From positions 460,062 through 500,509 of the forward strand of contig JH720330.1 in NCBI GenBank assembly GCA_000231825.2: a DNA stretch of 40,448 bases, read 5' to 3'. The number at the start of each line of letters is the position of its first letter. Position 1 is the stretch's first letter. Origin of the DNA: Tetrahymena elliotti 4EA. Lineage: Eukaryota > Ciliophora > Oligohymenophorea > Hymenostomatida > Tetrahymenidae. The translations under genes were made by a program, and so were the position numbers. Positions 23,491 to 40,367 of the stretch are shown piece by piece. Below the pieces are notes generated by a model. The model saw only the letters and a program-made list of their open reading frames with translations, was not told the DNA's origin and did no database searches.

Positions 23491-24600
23491 TTGAATTGAA
23501 TTGTCTCCTAAAAATTTGATATCTAAGTGTATAATAATTTATGTTTATTATTGTACTTATAAATTGTAAGAAAGTTAAAAATACATTATTAAAACACTTC
23601 TCAAAAATTCTAAAATATTTTTTTCTTTATTGCAAAAATTAAAGAAGTTGTTTTTATTGAGTTTTGAAAATATTTCATTTTCTTTTTTAATATTTTTTAA
23701 AATTTAATTTTTTAATAAACTCGCAAAATTTATCAGCCAGTCAGTAAGTAAGTAACCTATAAATTAAAACCCTATCTTATTTATTAATTTAAAAATAATA
23801 TTTGTTATGAATACAAAAAAATAATTTCAAAAAATTTGGTTTGATATTTTTCTTTTTCAAAATTTTAAAGATTTTTATGTGTTTCAGTTTCAAATAAAGA
23901 TTTTAATTTTGAACAAATACAATATATTAAAAATGATCATGAAATGATATAAAATATACTTTTTTATTGTTTAAAGTTTCAATTTATTTTGCTTAAATAC
24001 TTAAAATATTTTTTAATTTTTCAATCGATGATATCTTTTTTGTTCTAGAAATATTTTTAAAAGAGTTTATAATATAAACAACAAACAACTCAACCAATAT
24101 TACAAAATATTTGCTTCTTACAAAGTAATTACAAATAATCAACTTTTTTATTAATATTAAAAAATTTATGTAATTTAAAATAAATTAAGAAATTAAATTT
24201 TCATTTTTTAAGTAAATTCATGGATATTTCTTGTTTTTAAAAAAATAATTGCAGTGATATGCAAGACTAAATTACAATTTTTATTTTAAAACTCAAATAA
24301 AAGAATTTGCTTACTGTAGTACAAACTATTAAATGAAGTGGTAGACACTTTCATAAAATCATCTCGTAAAAAATCAAAAGATAAATTTATCTTTTTTGGT
24401 TAATAAAAGAATTTAGTGAATACACAAAGCATTTTTAATCAATTTTCGATTTTTCTATATGGCCTTTTTAAAAATATCTGATAATATAAAGATCTATTAA
24501 AATTATTGAATCTACGCATTTTCAATATTGGCGAACGATTTAAAGGTAAAAATTATTAATTCCAATTAAATTAAAACAATAAATAAATAAGTGAAAAAGA
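23491..24600. other. Intergenic between CP4 and CP5
   Basis: About 1.1 kb of AT-rich DNA. No gene, RNA or P5B relic is recognised. Confidence 0.5.
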
Positions 24601-25996
24601 ATGAGATAGATACTTTTAATACTTTCAATATTATCTTTAGGATTTTGTTTGCAAAACCCTTTGTTCTTAAATGAAACTTTCACTACAGGACTGATTAAAA
24701 TAAGTAAAACTAGTGATATTTTCTATTTCCACTTTGAATCTAGAAGCAGTCCTAGTTAAGATCCTTTAGTATTCTGGTTGAGTGGTGGTCCAGGCTGTTC
24801 TTCTGAACTTGCTCTTTTCTTAGAAAATGGACCTTATACAGTAAATGATAATTAGACACTTTCAAGCAATCCTTACTCTTGGAACAATTAAGCCAATCTT
24901 GTTTTCATTGATCAACCTATTGGAACTGGTTTCTCTAAAGCAGGTAGTAATGAAATTCCAACTGATGAAGAAGATTTAGCAGAATAATTCTATATTTTCA
25001 TTCGAGGATTCTTATATTAAAACCCACAATATATTAGAAGACCTTTATATATTACTGGTGAATCTTATGCAGGTAAATACATCCCAGCTATTGGCGTTCA
25101 ATTGATAAGAAGACAAGATCCCGATATTAATTTGTAAGGAGTGGCTATTGGAAATGGAATGGTAAAATTAAACTTTAATTATGAGTTAATAAATAATTAT
25201 TTTTGTAATTTTTGAAGGTTGACCCTAAAATTATGTACCCTGCTTATGGTGAATATGCATTGCAAAATAAATTAATTTCTTAATTGGAATATCAAACAAC
25301 TGTCAACCCAACTTTGAAAAAATGTGTAGAATTTATAAAGGAAAGTCCCATTTAAAAAAAAACTTTTGAATAGTGCAATCTTGGCTATTAATAAATAGTT
25401 GGTTTTGGTTCAACACCCAAATTCAATGTTTATGATATCAGAAAGTAATGTTTGGGATCTTTATGCTATAATATGACTAATCTTGACAATTTCTTAGCTA
25501 GAAATGATGTTAAGAGTATTTTAGGTGTTTCTGGTAGAAACTGGTAAGAATGCTCAAATTAAGTTAATCAATCTCTTTAGTTTGATAGATATCTTGGTTC
25601 TTCTAGTGAAGTTGCTTAAATTCTTGAAAGCGGCATTAAAGTCTTAATCTATAACGGAGACTAAGATTTCATTTGCAATTACATGTAAATTATCTATCTA
25701 TTTTTCATTCTTTAAAAATTTTAATTATTATAATAAATTAATTAATTAGTGGTGGATAAACATGGGTTACTCAAATGAATTGGACAAAATAATAAGAATT
25801 CTAAAATTCTTAATTCGAAGATTATTTAGTCAATGGAAGAAGTGCTGGATAAATCAAAAGTGCTGGAAATCTTCAATTCTTGAGAGTTTATTAAGCTGGA
25901 CATTAAGTTCCTATGGATTAACCTGAAGTTGCTCTTGCAATAATAAATAATTTTATCTCTAGCCCTATTTCCAGAAAAGAATAAATAATAATGTGA
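24601..25996 (+). CDS. Serine carboxypeptidase CP5 (peptidase S10), secreted
   Basis: Exons 24601-25161, 25218-25684 and 25750-25996 give 424 aa, ten longer at the C-terminus than the other copies because the usual stop after FIS is replaced by a short polar tail. Signal peptide [16 protein letters not shown]. Motifs are GGPGCSS preceded by Ser61, GESYAG with Ser155 followed by Lys where the others have His, GDQDF with Asp337, and AGHQVP with His394. It is the most diverged copy. Codon 18 (CAA) confirms that TAA at the same codon in CP1 means Gln. Confidence 0.94.
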
Positions 25997-26299
25997 TTAG
26001 ATTTATTTTAAACTCAATTTAAATAAGTAATTTATGCAAACAAATATGTGTAATGTCAATAATATTTATTAATTTTATAAACAATTTATTTATTTAAATT
26101 TGATTACTTAAATTATTAAAAACTTTCAAAAACACCATAATAATTTACAATCAGACCTTGAATATGTTTTTTTATAGCCGAGAATATAAAAATTTTAATA
26201 TTAAGAGATTAATTTTGGAATTAAAAAATTTTTTTATGTAATGAGAAGATATACAATAAATATTTTTAAAAATTAAATTCAATATTTTTGTTTATGATT
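25997..26299. other. Intergenic between convergent genes
   Basis: About 300 bp of AT-rich sequence separating the 3' ends of CP5 (plus) and the ABC transporter (minus). No distinct element is seen. Confidence 0.5.
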
Positions 26300-30939
<4,640 letters not shown>

Positions 30940-32344
30940 ATTCAGAATAAGATATGTTTATCTTTCTAAATAAAATCTAGACAATAATATTCTACTTTTT
31001 AAATCCTTTTTTAAATATTTTTATTTAATTTTTTATCTCAATTTGTAAAAATTTTAGTTGAGTATTTAAACCTAATATTATGATAATAGCTGATATATCT
31101 AATTTCATTTCTGATATAGTCTAACTTATTAATTAAAATTTTATAGAACCAAAAACATTCTGATGAATTTTCAAATATTTGTTTTTTTGCAATTTAAATA
31201 AAAAAATCTTTAAAATGATTTATTTCTGTAAGAATTCTACAATAATTCATAATTAATTGGCATATATGATAATATTTACCAATAGCAGTCTTTAGCTTAA
31301 CAATATATCTTTATAAAATAAACATATTTATTTTCTATAGTAAAATTAGAAATATTTATTTGTTACAAAGAAATTTTGTAAACACTTCAAGTAAAGAATT
31401 GCTTGCTTAATTTAAAGAAATTTTGAATAAAAGTAAGTAAGTAATTAAAACAAATAACAAAATATAATAATTTTTAGGAAAAAAACTATTTCCTCATTAC
31501 TAAAATATTTTACAAACCTTCAAAAAAAAAGGATACATCTTAAATATTTTACTTATTATTCATATTAAATTTAATATTAATTTTAATTAGATCTAATGAA
31601 GTAAAATATAAAAAATATGGTTTATAAAATATTTAAATAAATCAACAGAAATATTTCAAATAAAAGATAGTAATCATTCATTTGTTAATTGATTTATGTT
31701 TCTACCTCCTATAAATACAATAATTTTTTTTTCTAAAATTTATGTTGATATTTAAGGTCTATATACATTCATTTTACTATTTGATTTATTTTGAAAAAAG
31801 AAAACAAACATTTAAGAGATTAATCTCTCTCTCAATTTGATAAAACCTATTTTTAAAATAAGAGTTAATAAGTATTTATCCTTATGTAAAATAAGTGAGA
31901 AAACATACATAAAATACTAAATGTCTCTTTTTGATATTCTTATCCTATCTCTGTTGCAAGCTCTTAAATTTATTTATCTAGCAATTTTCAAAAACATTTT
32001 ATAATTTTCCATTTTAATTTATTGATTTTATAAGGTGCATAAAATTCAAAGCTTACTAAGAAATTATGTAAAGAGTATAAGTAAATAAATTTATTAAAAT
32101 TTAGAAAATATTCTGGTAAAATCTAAAAATTAAAAGAAAAAAATCAAATTAAATTATATTTTTATCACATTAATTAATTTTCAAATTTATTCCTCTTTCC
32201 AAATAGTTTTTATAAATATATAAATTAAAGTTATTTATATCCTTCAAGCTTATTAAATAAACAAACAACTTTGTTTGTTATTGAATTGAAAATAATTATT
32301 TTTTTTAGTTTGATTCATTTTCATTCTTTTTAAATACAAAATAT
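30940..32344. other. Intergenic, AT-rich, no gene seen
   Basis: About 1.4 kb upstream of the ABC transporter and of the right-hand gene family. No protein-like frame or structured RNA is recognised. Confidence 0.5.
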
Positions 32345-32690
32345 TATGAGATAATATTAGTATTCTACCTACCTAACATAACTTAACAATAACTTTCTTC
32401 AGAACTTATAAGGTTATCTATAAAAATAGAATTAAGATTTCAAAATTTTCTTTGACATTTATCAAAATGAATTCATTTTAAGAATAGTAGCTTTTATTTG
32501 ATTTATTAGAAATAAATTCTATTTTAATGATTAACCAAGAGAATATAACTGTAAAAATAGTAAATTAGTTATTTCTTGTGGTTTTTTTATAAAAAATCCA
32601 ATACAAATAGTGAAGTTGAATGAATTTTATGATTTAATTATTTTTATCCTCTATAATAAGAATCTGTAAACATATATCTTGAAGAACTAA
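32345..32690 (+). pseudogene. Internally deleted remnant of the right-hand family
   Basis: About 32345-32595 matches 35520-35765, the first part of the intact gene at 35353-37296 (both contain CTTTCTTCAGAACTTATAAG and ATTTCTTGTGGTTTT). About 32612-32680 matches 37288-37360, the very end and 3' flank of that gene (GAATGAATTTTATGAT, ATCTGTAAACAT). Some 1.5 kb between is missing. It looks like a recent copy with one large internal deletion. It has no start codon. Confidence 0.7.
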
Positions 32691-34389
32691 TACTTTAATT
32701 CGATAATGTAAAACTCAAAGATAATTTTCTGGAGAAATTATAAACCTACCTTTAAAAAGAGAGTTTATTAAAATAATTATATATTTAGTTTTATGGAATC
32801 AATTTCTCATTCAAATAAATAAAACCATTTTTGTTATTTGTCAGAGAAAAATACTATAAGAATGAAGATCAATCAATCTAATATAGTCATAGAAATGATA
32901 ATCTAGTTGTTTCTTGTGGTTATTGTTAGATAGGTTTTCAACCTGAATTTCAAACCTCAATACTAATTAGAGAGCTAAAAGAAATTAATTTATTTTTTAA
33001 TGTTAAATAAAATTAGCAGAACTTCATATAAATTTTGTAAAAATAAATTTCTATTGATATTAATGATATCTAAGTAGAACTTTTCCATAAAAATTAGCTC
33101 TTTGTTATGCTTTCTAGTGGTAAAACATCTTCTCATATAAATATAAAAATCGAATTTGAACAAGGAGAAGATTTGTTTTCATTTAATATTCTTGAGTATA
33201 AGATAGCAGAAATGAATTTAACTATTTAAGATTTTTAGAATGCAGGGTTTAAAAATTCTACTATTTAATAATAAATAAAATAAAGACATAATTTTAGCTT
33301 TTAAATTAATGATAACATCACTTTTTTTAGCTTTATAAAAGAAGAGAGTAATCTATTAGAATCATATATTGCCTAATGCTTGCAACTATATGATCTAAAT
33401 AATTTAAACAGAAAGAATTTAAACACTCAATTCAAAATATAATTTTATAAAAAGTTTATTTTATTAAAGTAAATAGAAGGGAATATTTAAGCAACTTATG
33501 ATATTAATCTTTATCTAATTTAAAATAAAGAGTAATAAATAGCTGCTAAGATTATGTATAACTTATCTTCAAAGAATGATAGAAAAAGTTTAGAATTAGA
33601 TTTTGAAAATGTAAATGATATTATTGAAATTCTTTAGTCTTACTTCTATTTTCTAAAAGATTTTGTTAGCTAAAGAATTAAATTAAAATTATTTGCTTTG
33701 GAATGTGAACAAAACTTAAAAGAAAAAATACTATTAGAAGAAATCACAAGAATCAATTTCTTCAAAGCTAAAATTTAAAAGTTATCTCTCAACTTAAAGA
33801 AAACTGAAATGATTTAAGAATATCCTTTAATTTCTTAATTAAACTAAATAAAAAATATATCTCTTAAAATAGTGAATAGCTTTGTTTATTAGAATTCTTA
33901 CAAAAAAATCGTAGTCATTTCAGAAATCAATAAAATTTAATAAACTTAGATGTAGAATTTTAACAGTATTAATATGAAGTTTACTTTTAATAATAATAAA
34001 AATTCAAAGATATCTTCTAAACTGATATTTATAAAGACTATCATAGATTAGTCAATATAAATTTCTACAGAATACAACTCTAAACTAAGATATTAGACAA
34101 TTCATTTTTAAAGTTTTAAAGACTAGCTAAGTTTTATTTTTCAGTATATCCAAAGAAGAATCCAAAATATGAGTGTAGTTGGGAGTATTATAGTTAAAAT
34201 GATGTGAAAAAATTTGAAGAAAAACTTGAAGAAAAAGGCAAGGCTCATTTTGATTATTTAGTTATAGCTAACCATGACGATGATGTTACATGCAGCTATT
34301 CAAGGAGAGAATTTTGTAAATGTTAAGATAATAAGATGAAAAAGCTTTTACAAAAACCAAGTAGTTTTTTGAAATATTATGGCTTATGA
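32684..34389 (+). pseudogene. Decayed member of the right-hand family, no start
   Basis: Paralog of the genes at 35353-37296 and 37920-39833. Coding similarity begins near 32684 (about residue 58 of the intact members), directly after the deleted remnant; the N-terminal part with the start codon is absent and an in-frame TGA lies just upstream. The frame is open from there to about 33875, where it shifts by one base (net loss of one). It then continues in the new frame to TGA 34387-34389. The C-terminal CSYSRREFCKC motif is preserved. The first in-frame ATG is near 33098, well inside the gene. Probably a recent pseudogene. Confidence 0.7.
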
Positions 34390-34866
34390 TTCAACTTTTT
34401 AAGAAAAGTAATAATAACTGGATAAAAAAATAATTCTACTCAGAAAGCATAAATAAGTACTTTTAGCCAATAAATTTTGAAGAAAAAGTAATAAAAATGA
34501 TAGTTTAAAATTTTAGAAGCTAAAATGGAATATCCTCGTACTTATTTTAAAAATTATCATGATTTTTATTAGGTATATATAAATAATTAACAAACTCATA
34601 ATAAAGAAGAATTTTTTTTAAAAACTTGATAAATAATGTAATTAATCAAGGTCAACTATTTCTCAATAATAAATTTTATAAAAAAAATAATGGAAATTTG
34701 CAATAATTAATTATCTTTTCCTCTATTCAATACTCTTCAATATATCTCATAGAGTGCTTTTTAGACCAGAAACTTAAGTTTTTTGCAGACATTAAATTTT
34801 TTTAGTTAAAAATGTATGGTTTATTTTATTAAATATTTATGAAAATGTTAATTATTAGATTTAAAT
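34390..34866. other. Intergenic, AT-rich
   Basis: Nothing recognised beyond AT-rich 3' flank of the decayed family member. Confidence 0.4.
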
Positions 34867-35229
34867 ATGAAGGAGAATTTAAATCCAAGATATCTAATTC
34901 TCTATATGGTCCCTTGTGGATGCCTACTCCTCACATTACATTTGTTTGAATATAACTTATCATAATTATTTTATAAAGTAAACCTTTTGAATTATTTAAT
35001 TTTTTAAATTGAATCTTATTTGTATGACCCAGTCCCAGTCCCAGAAGCCTACCCACTGAAGAATGAAAATAATTTTGAATTTATATTAAAATTTATACAT
35101 TATGAATTCTTTTTTTAAATAAAATAAATAATTTTTATAAATAGGTCTATTATTAAAAGGATTTATAATTTATTAATTTATCACTACCTAGATAGACATT
35201 TTTTAGTGAAATCATTATAGTAATTATGA
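34867..35229 (+). CDS. Possible small ORF around a GC-rich patch
   Basis: Open frame of 363 nt (120 aa) from ATG 34867 to TGA 35227-35229. It spans two patches of unusually high GC for this window: about 34905-34940, and 35021-35065, which holds CCCAGTCCCAGTCCCAG and would encode YDPVPVPEAYP. The rest is Leu/Ile/Tyr-rich and may be chance. No domain is recognised; the patch could instead be a regulatory or RNA element. Confidence 0.2.
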
Positions 35230-35352
35230 TCCTAAATATTAAAGTATCTATTTGATTGATAGATTAAGTAAAATTAAGTTTTAATTTTTATTTGTTATTT
35301 ATGATCAGATTTTTCTATAAAAAATACTTTAAGAAAAAAAGGAAACAAAAAA

Positions 35353-37296
35353 ATGAAACTAATTAACTCTTTAAAAGAATTATAAGACATTATTTCCAAA
35401 AAAGGTTAATTAGAATCTTTGGATAAAGTACATGAGTTGAAAATAGAAATATCAAATTAGAATTTAAGTTTAATAGATTTTAAGTATTTATTTTCTGAAG
35501 TTTTTCCAAATTGTACTGAAATAATATTAGCTTTCGGCCTAACATAACTTAATAATAGCTTTCTTCAGAACTTATAAGCTTATCTTGAATAATAGAATTA
35601 AAATTTCAAAATTTTCTTTAAATTTTACCAAAATAAATTCACTTTTTCAAGAGTAAAATCTTTTATTTAATTTATTAGAAATAAATTCTACAATAATGAT
35701 AAACCAATAGAATATAACTATAAAAATAATAATATAGTTATTTCTTGTGGTTTTTGTTAGATAGGCTTTAAGCATGAATCCAAATCTTCAATTTGGATAG
35801 GGCAACATAATATTTTTATCAATATTAAGTAAAAATAATAGGATTTCTTAGAAATTCTGCAAAAAAATATCTCTATTGACATTTAAAATATTAAAGTAGA
35901 ACTTTTTTATCAAGATTAGCTTTATGCTATCTTCTCTAATGGATTATTGTCTGCATTAATTTGCATCAAATTATAATTCGAAGACATAAATGATTTACTT
36001 TAATTTCAATTTGATGAACACAAAATTGCAGAGATAAGATTAAACTTTAAAGATTTTTAAAATGGATATTTTAAAAAAAGTTTCTTTTATAAATAAATGA
36101 AAAGTAGAAATAATTTTAGCTTTATTATTTCAGATATTGTGACAATTTTAAGTTTTAAAGAAGAAGCAATAACTTAAGGTGAAAGAGAATCTATAAAGAA
36201 ATCTTTAAAAGAGCATGATTTACATAACTCAAATAAAATGAATCTAAACACTGATTTTAAAATATAATTTTATAAAGACTTCGTTCTCTAAAATTAGATA
36301 GAAAGTAATAGCCTAAGTTCTTATGACATTAATTTTTATGTAAACAAAAGTAGCAGCAGATAAATATTAACTAAAATTAGATATAATTTATCAGAAACCA
36401 AAAATAGAAAAGTATTTGAAATAGAATTGTTAAACCCTGAAGATGTCATTGAAATTATTTAGTCTTACTTCTTTTAGATTCAAAACATTCAGAGCCTTAA
36501 CATAAAACTGAAACTTAATGCTTATGCTTTGAATTCCTCAAAAGATTGTAAAGAATTACAATTTTTTGAGAAAATTAATAAAATTAATTTCTTCAAAACT
36601 AAGATCACAAAATTATCACTCAAATTATATGAACCTTAAGAATTTTAATTAATTTCTTAGCTAAAAAATTTAACAAATTTTTCTCTAGAAATATAAGATT
36701 CCTATCAATTATTTCAATTCTAAGAAATAAATAGTATCTATTTCAGAAATTAGAAAAATTTAACTGATTTAGAAGTATAATTCTGTTTTATTGAGACAAT
36801 AAATAGTTATTAAAAGAAATAATAGAAAATTTTAATGCAAACTTTAATTGATAAAATCTCAATAAATTATTAAAATTTAGTAAATCTATCAATATTTAAT
36901 ACAGGCATTGAATATGATAGTTTCTTCAACTAACCCTATAAAAAATTCAAAAGACTAACTCATTTTTAATGTAAAGAAAATTAAAAATCTGCTTATAAAT
37001 AATTATAAAAATAATCGTATTATTATGACGATTATGAATACATGAATTACATCAAATCTTAAATATTAATTGAGAAAATCATGGAAGAGGATGGAAAAGT
37101 CAATTTTGCCTATTTACTTGTAGATAATCATGATAATATAGCATGTAGCTATTCAAGAAGAGAGTTTTGCACATGTTCAAATAATCTGATGCAAAAAATT
37201 TTAAAAAAACCAGAAGAATATTTTTTGGGCAAATTTATTTAGCTAAAATATGATTCATCATGGTAAAAAGAACTTGAAGAAAATTTGCCTGAATGA
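35353..37296 (+). CDS. Unknown tandem-family protein with LRR-like repeats and C-terminal Cys motif
   Basis: Single exon, 1944 nt, 647 aa, ATG 35353, TGA 37294-37296; open throughout in the ciliate code. I do not recognise the family. The start MKLINSLKELQ matches the starts of the two downstream members. A middle section carries VISCGFCQIGF and NKMNLNT, both kept in paralogs. Residues about 430-560 contain several degenerate leucine-rich-repeat units (LKNLTNFSLEI, QKNLTDLEVQF, YQNLVNLSIFNTG, KRLTHF). Near the C-terminus NHD, then CSYSRREFCTC, is almost invariant across copies. No signal peptide or membrane helix is seen. Function is unknown; LRR-like scaffolds often bind proteins. Confidence 0.85.
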
Positions 37297-37919
37297 ATTT
37301 TATGATGTAATTTATCTTTTAAATTACTCTGAAATAAGCATCTGTAAACATGTATATCTATCTACCTTAGTTCATTTACAATGCCGATCTCAAATCAACA
37401 TTTTTAGTAGCTTTATAATAATTTTTTAAGTTAAACATTTCCTTAAATTTTTGAGAAGAGAGGTGGTCTTCATTTATTGAGTATTTAAAGTATATTGACT
37501 CTTCAAATATTCATAATTTAATACCTCTCTCTCCCTAATTTCTTGAAATTAGTTTTAAGAGGCTTGTAGTTAGTTATATTCTTTTTAATCAATCTTTGCA
37601 ATGCTCAAAAATTAAAATTATAAATAAAATACTTTGATTTTCACTTTTTAACACCATTTTGATTTAATTTTTTTAAAGAGCTACAAATAAGTAATTTTAA
37701 AAGAATATTAAAGTTATCCAAAAAATGATTAAAGAAATTATTTAGAAATTAAAAATTCTATATGTAATTGGAAATATTCAGTAATTAAATATTTATTGCA
37801 TGAAAACTAACATTAAAAAGTGTCTATTAAAATCATAGAAGATAATTAATGTTTTTAAGAAGTGATTATAATTAAAAATCATAAATATATAACAAAAATA
37901 AATAAATAAATATTTAAGT
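37297..37919. other. Intergenic between family members
   Basis: The first 60 bp or so recur in the deleted remnant near 32612-32680. The rest is AT-rich and should hold the promoter of the next member. No gene is seen. Confidence 0.5.
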
Positions 37920-39833
37920 ATGAAATACATAGATTCTCTTAGACAGTTATAAACAGTAATTTCATAAAGAGATTTCTAATAGCAATAGATAAGTGTTAGA
38001 GAGTTGAAAATACATATTGACAGAGAGAATCTTAATTAAGTTAATCTTGTAAATTTACTTTCTGATGTATTTCCATAATGCATTGAGCTTATCCTGACAT
38101 TAAACAAAACGTAACTAAATGATGATTTTTTAGAGAAATTTTAGGTGTATCTTGAAAATAAATAAAACTTAATTGAAAAATTATATCTTTAATTTCATGG
38201 AAATAGATTCTCTATCAATAAAGTAGCATCTCTGATATTGCTTATTAGAAAAAAGTTCTATAATGATGAATAACCTATTGAATATAGTTATAGAAATGAT
38301 AATTTAGTTATTTCTTCAGGACATTGCTTCATAAGTTTTGAATACAAACCTAACTCTTCTATCTGGGTTAAAGAACTGAAAGAAAACAATATTTCCATCA
38401 ATATCAAATAGGATTAACAGAATTTCATGAAAGTTATATAAAAATAAATTTCTTTTGATATTCATGATATATAAGTAGAACTTTTCTATAACAATTAATC
38501 TTATGCTAATCTTTCAAATGGGCTAAAATCTTGTTTAATCTATTTGAAGCTGGATTTTGAAATTTTTGAAGATTTAATTTCTTTTAAATTTCATGATTTC
38601 AAAATTTTAGAGATTAATTTTCCTTTTAATGATTTCTAAGATGGAGGATTTAAATAGAGTTAATTTTATAAATAGATTAAATAAAGACATAATTTTAGTT
38701 TCATAATAAGAGAAAATATTACTCTTTTTAGTTTTAGATAAGAAAATATTTCTTAACTTGAAGGAGTATATGTAAAAGAATGCTTAAAATAGTATGATCT
38801 AAACAACTCAAACAAAATGAATTTAAATACTAACTTTAAAATATAATTTTACAAGGACTTCGTTTTGTAGAACTAAGTAGAGAGTAATAGCTAAAGTGCT
38901 TATGATATTAATTTGTATTTAATTGAAGATGATAATAAAAATAAGATAACAAAGATCAAGTATAATCTATCTTAGAAGATTGAAAGAAAAACTTTTGATA
39001 TAGATTTACAAAGTTTTGATAATGTAACTGAAATTATTTAGTCATATTTCTTTATTCTTCAGAATATTGATAGCTAATCAATTAAATTGAAACTTATTGC
39101 TTTGGAGAAAGATCAAACAGAAAATCTCTTTTTTGACCAAATAAATAAAATTAATTTTTTCAGAGCAAAAATTGAAAAAATATTTATTGATTTAAATAAA
39201 ATAAAATCAATTTAAGATTATCAGTTTATTTCTTAATTAAATTAAATAAAATAAATATCTCTTAATTTAAGAGACCTTCATAACTTATTTGAGTTCCTAA
39301 AAAAAAATAGATAGAATTTCAAGAATTAATAAAATTTAATTAACTTGGATGTCTAATTCTAAAGGGTGACGTTTGATTATTAATTCAGTGATTATTAATA
39401 GCATAAATAATTATTTTAAGAAATAAATAATGACTATCATAAATTAATAAGCATACAAATCTATAATAATGAAATAGCACCTTCAAACTATTAACACATG
39501 TTTCAAAAGCTTAAAAGATTAACAAATTTGACTTGTTCACATTACAAAAGAAGAAACAAAAACAGACCTTCTGAAGATTATGATTGTATGTATTATCTAA
39601 ATTACATTAAATCTATAAGAGATTTTGAGAAATTGTTGGAATAAAGAGGAAAAGCCTATTTTGCATATCTACTTATAAATAATCATGATGATTTAACATG
39701 TAGCTATACAAGAAGAGAGGCTTGCACTTGTTAAAATAACCTATTATAAAAGATGATAAAAATGCCTGATAACTTTTTTATCAACTAAATTGTTTTTAAT
39801 TCAGAAATATCTTTTTCGAATGAATTATAATGA
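37920..39833 (+). CDS. Unknown tandem-family protein, second intact member
   Basis: Single exon, 1914 nt, 637 aa, ATG 37920, TGA 39831-39833. Start MKYIDSLRQLQ corresponds to MKLINSLKELQ of the upstream member. Shared blocks include VISSGHC, NKMNLNTNFK, SAYDINLYL and the C-terminal NHDDLTCSYTRREACTC. LRR-like Leu spacing is visible in residues about 430-560 (NLINLDVQF, KRLTNLTC). The central cysteine pair of the first block is partly changed (SSGHC for SCGFC), so that site is less constrained than the C-terminal motif. Function is unknown. Confidence 0.85.
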
Positions 39834-40367
39834 ATTTTTAACATTTATTTTATTAAAAAAATTATATATCTAGATAAAAAAATCTAATATTCATCCCTTT
39901 AAGCTTAATTAAATTGAAAAATATCATAACCATTATTTTTTTTTATGTTATTAAGTATGAAAAATGTTTTCTTCAACTTTCAATATTTTGTCTATAAAAT
40001 TATATTTCTAACAGTTCTTTTCTCTATTTTATTCTTTTGAACATAGCATTATAACTTTTGATACAATGATTACTTAAAAAATTTGGAAAAACTAAAATAT
40101 ACAAAATCTGTTATATAATATTATATCAGAATTTTAAATTGATAACTTTCAAAATATAATATCAAATATCTTTAAGATTTATTTTTAATTTTTTTAAAAG
40201 TGTCTATGATTTATTTGTTCATAAAAAAAATAAAAATAATCATTCTCATTTTATTCTTAATTGGTTTTTGTTGAATTAATTTGCTTAAAAGTATCTATGA
40301 ATTTTCTATATTATCAATTAATTACTACCCCAAAAAAAGATAATAAAAAATCTATCTAAATAAAAAA
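39834..40367. other. Intergenic, AT-rich
   Basis: 3' flank of the second intact family member and 5' flank of the third. No gene is seen. The bases before the next ATG are A-rich, as before the start at 35353. Confidence 0.5.
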
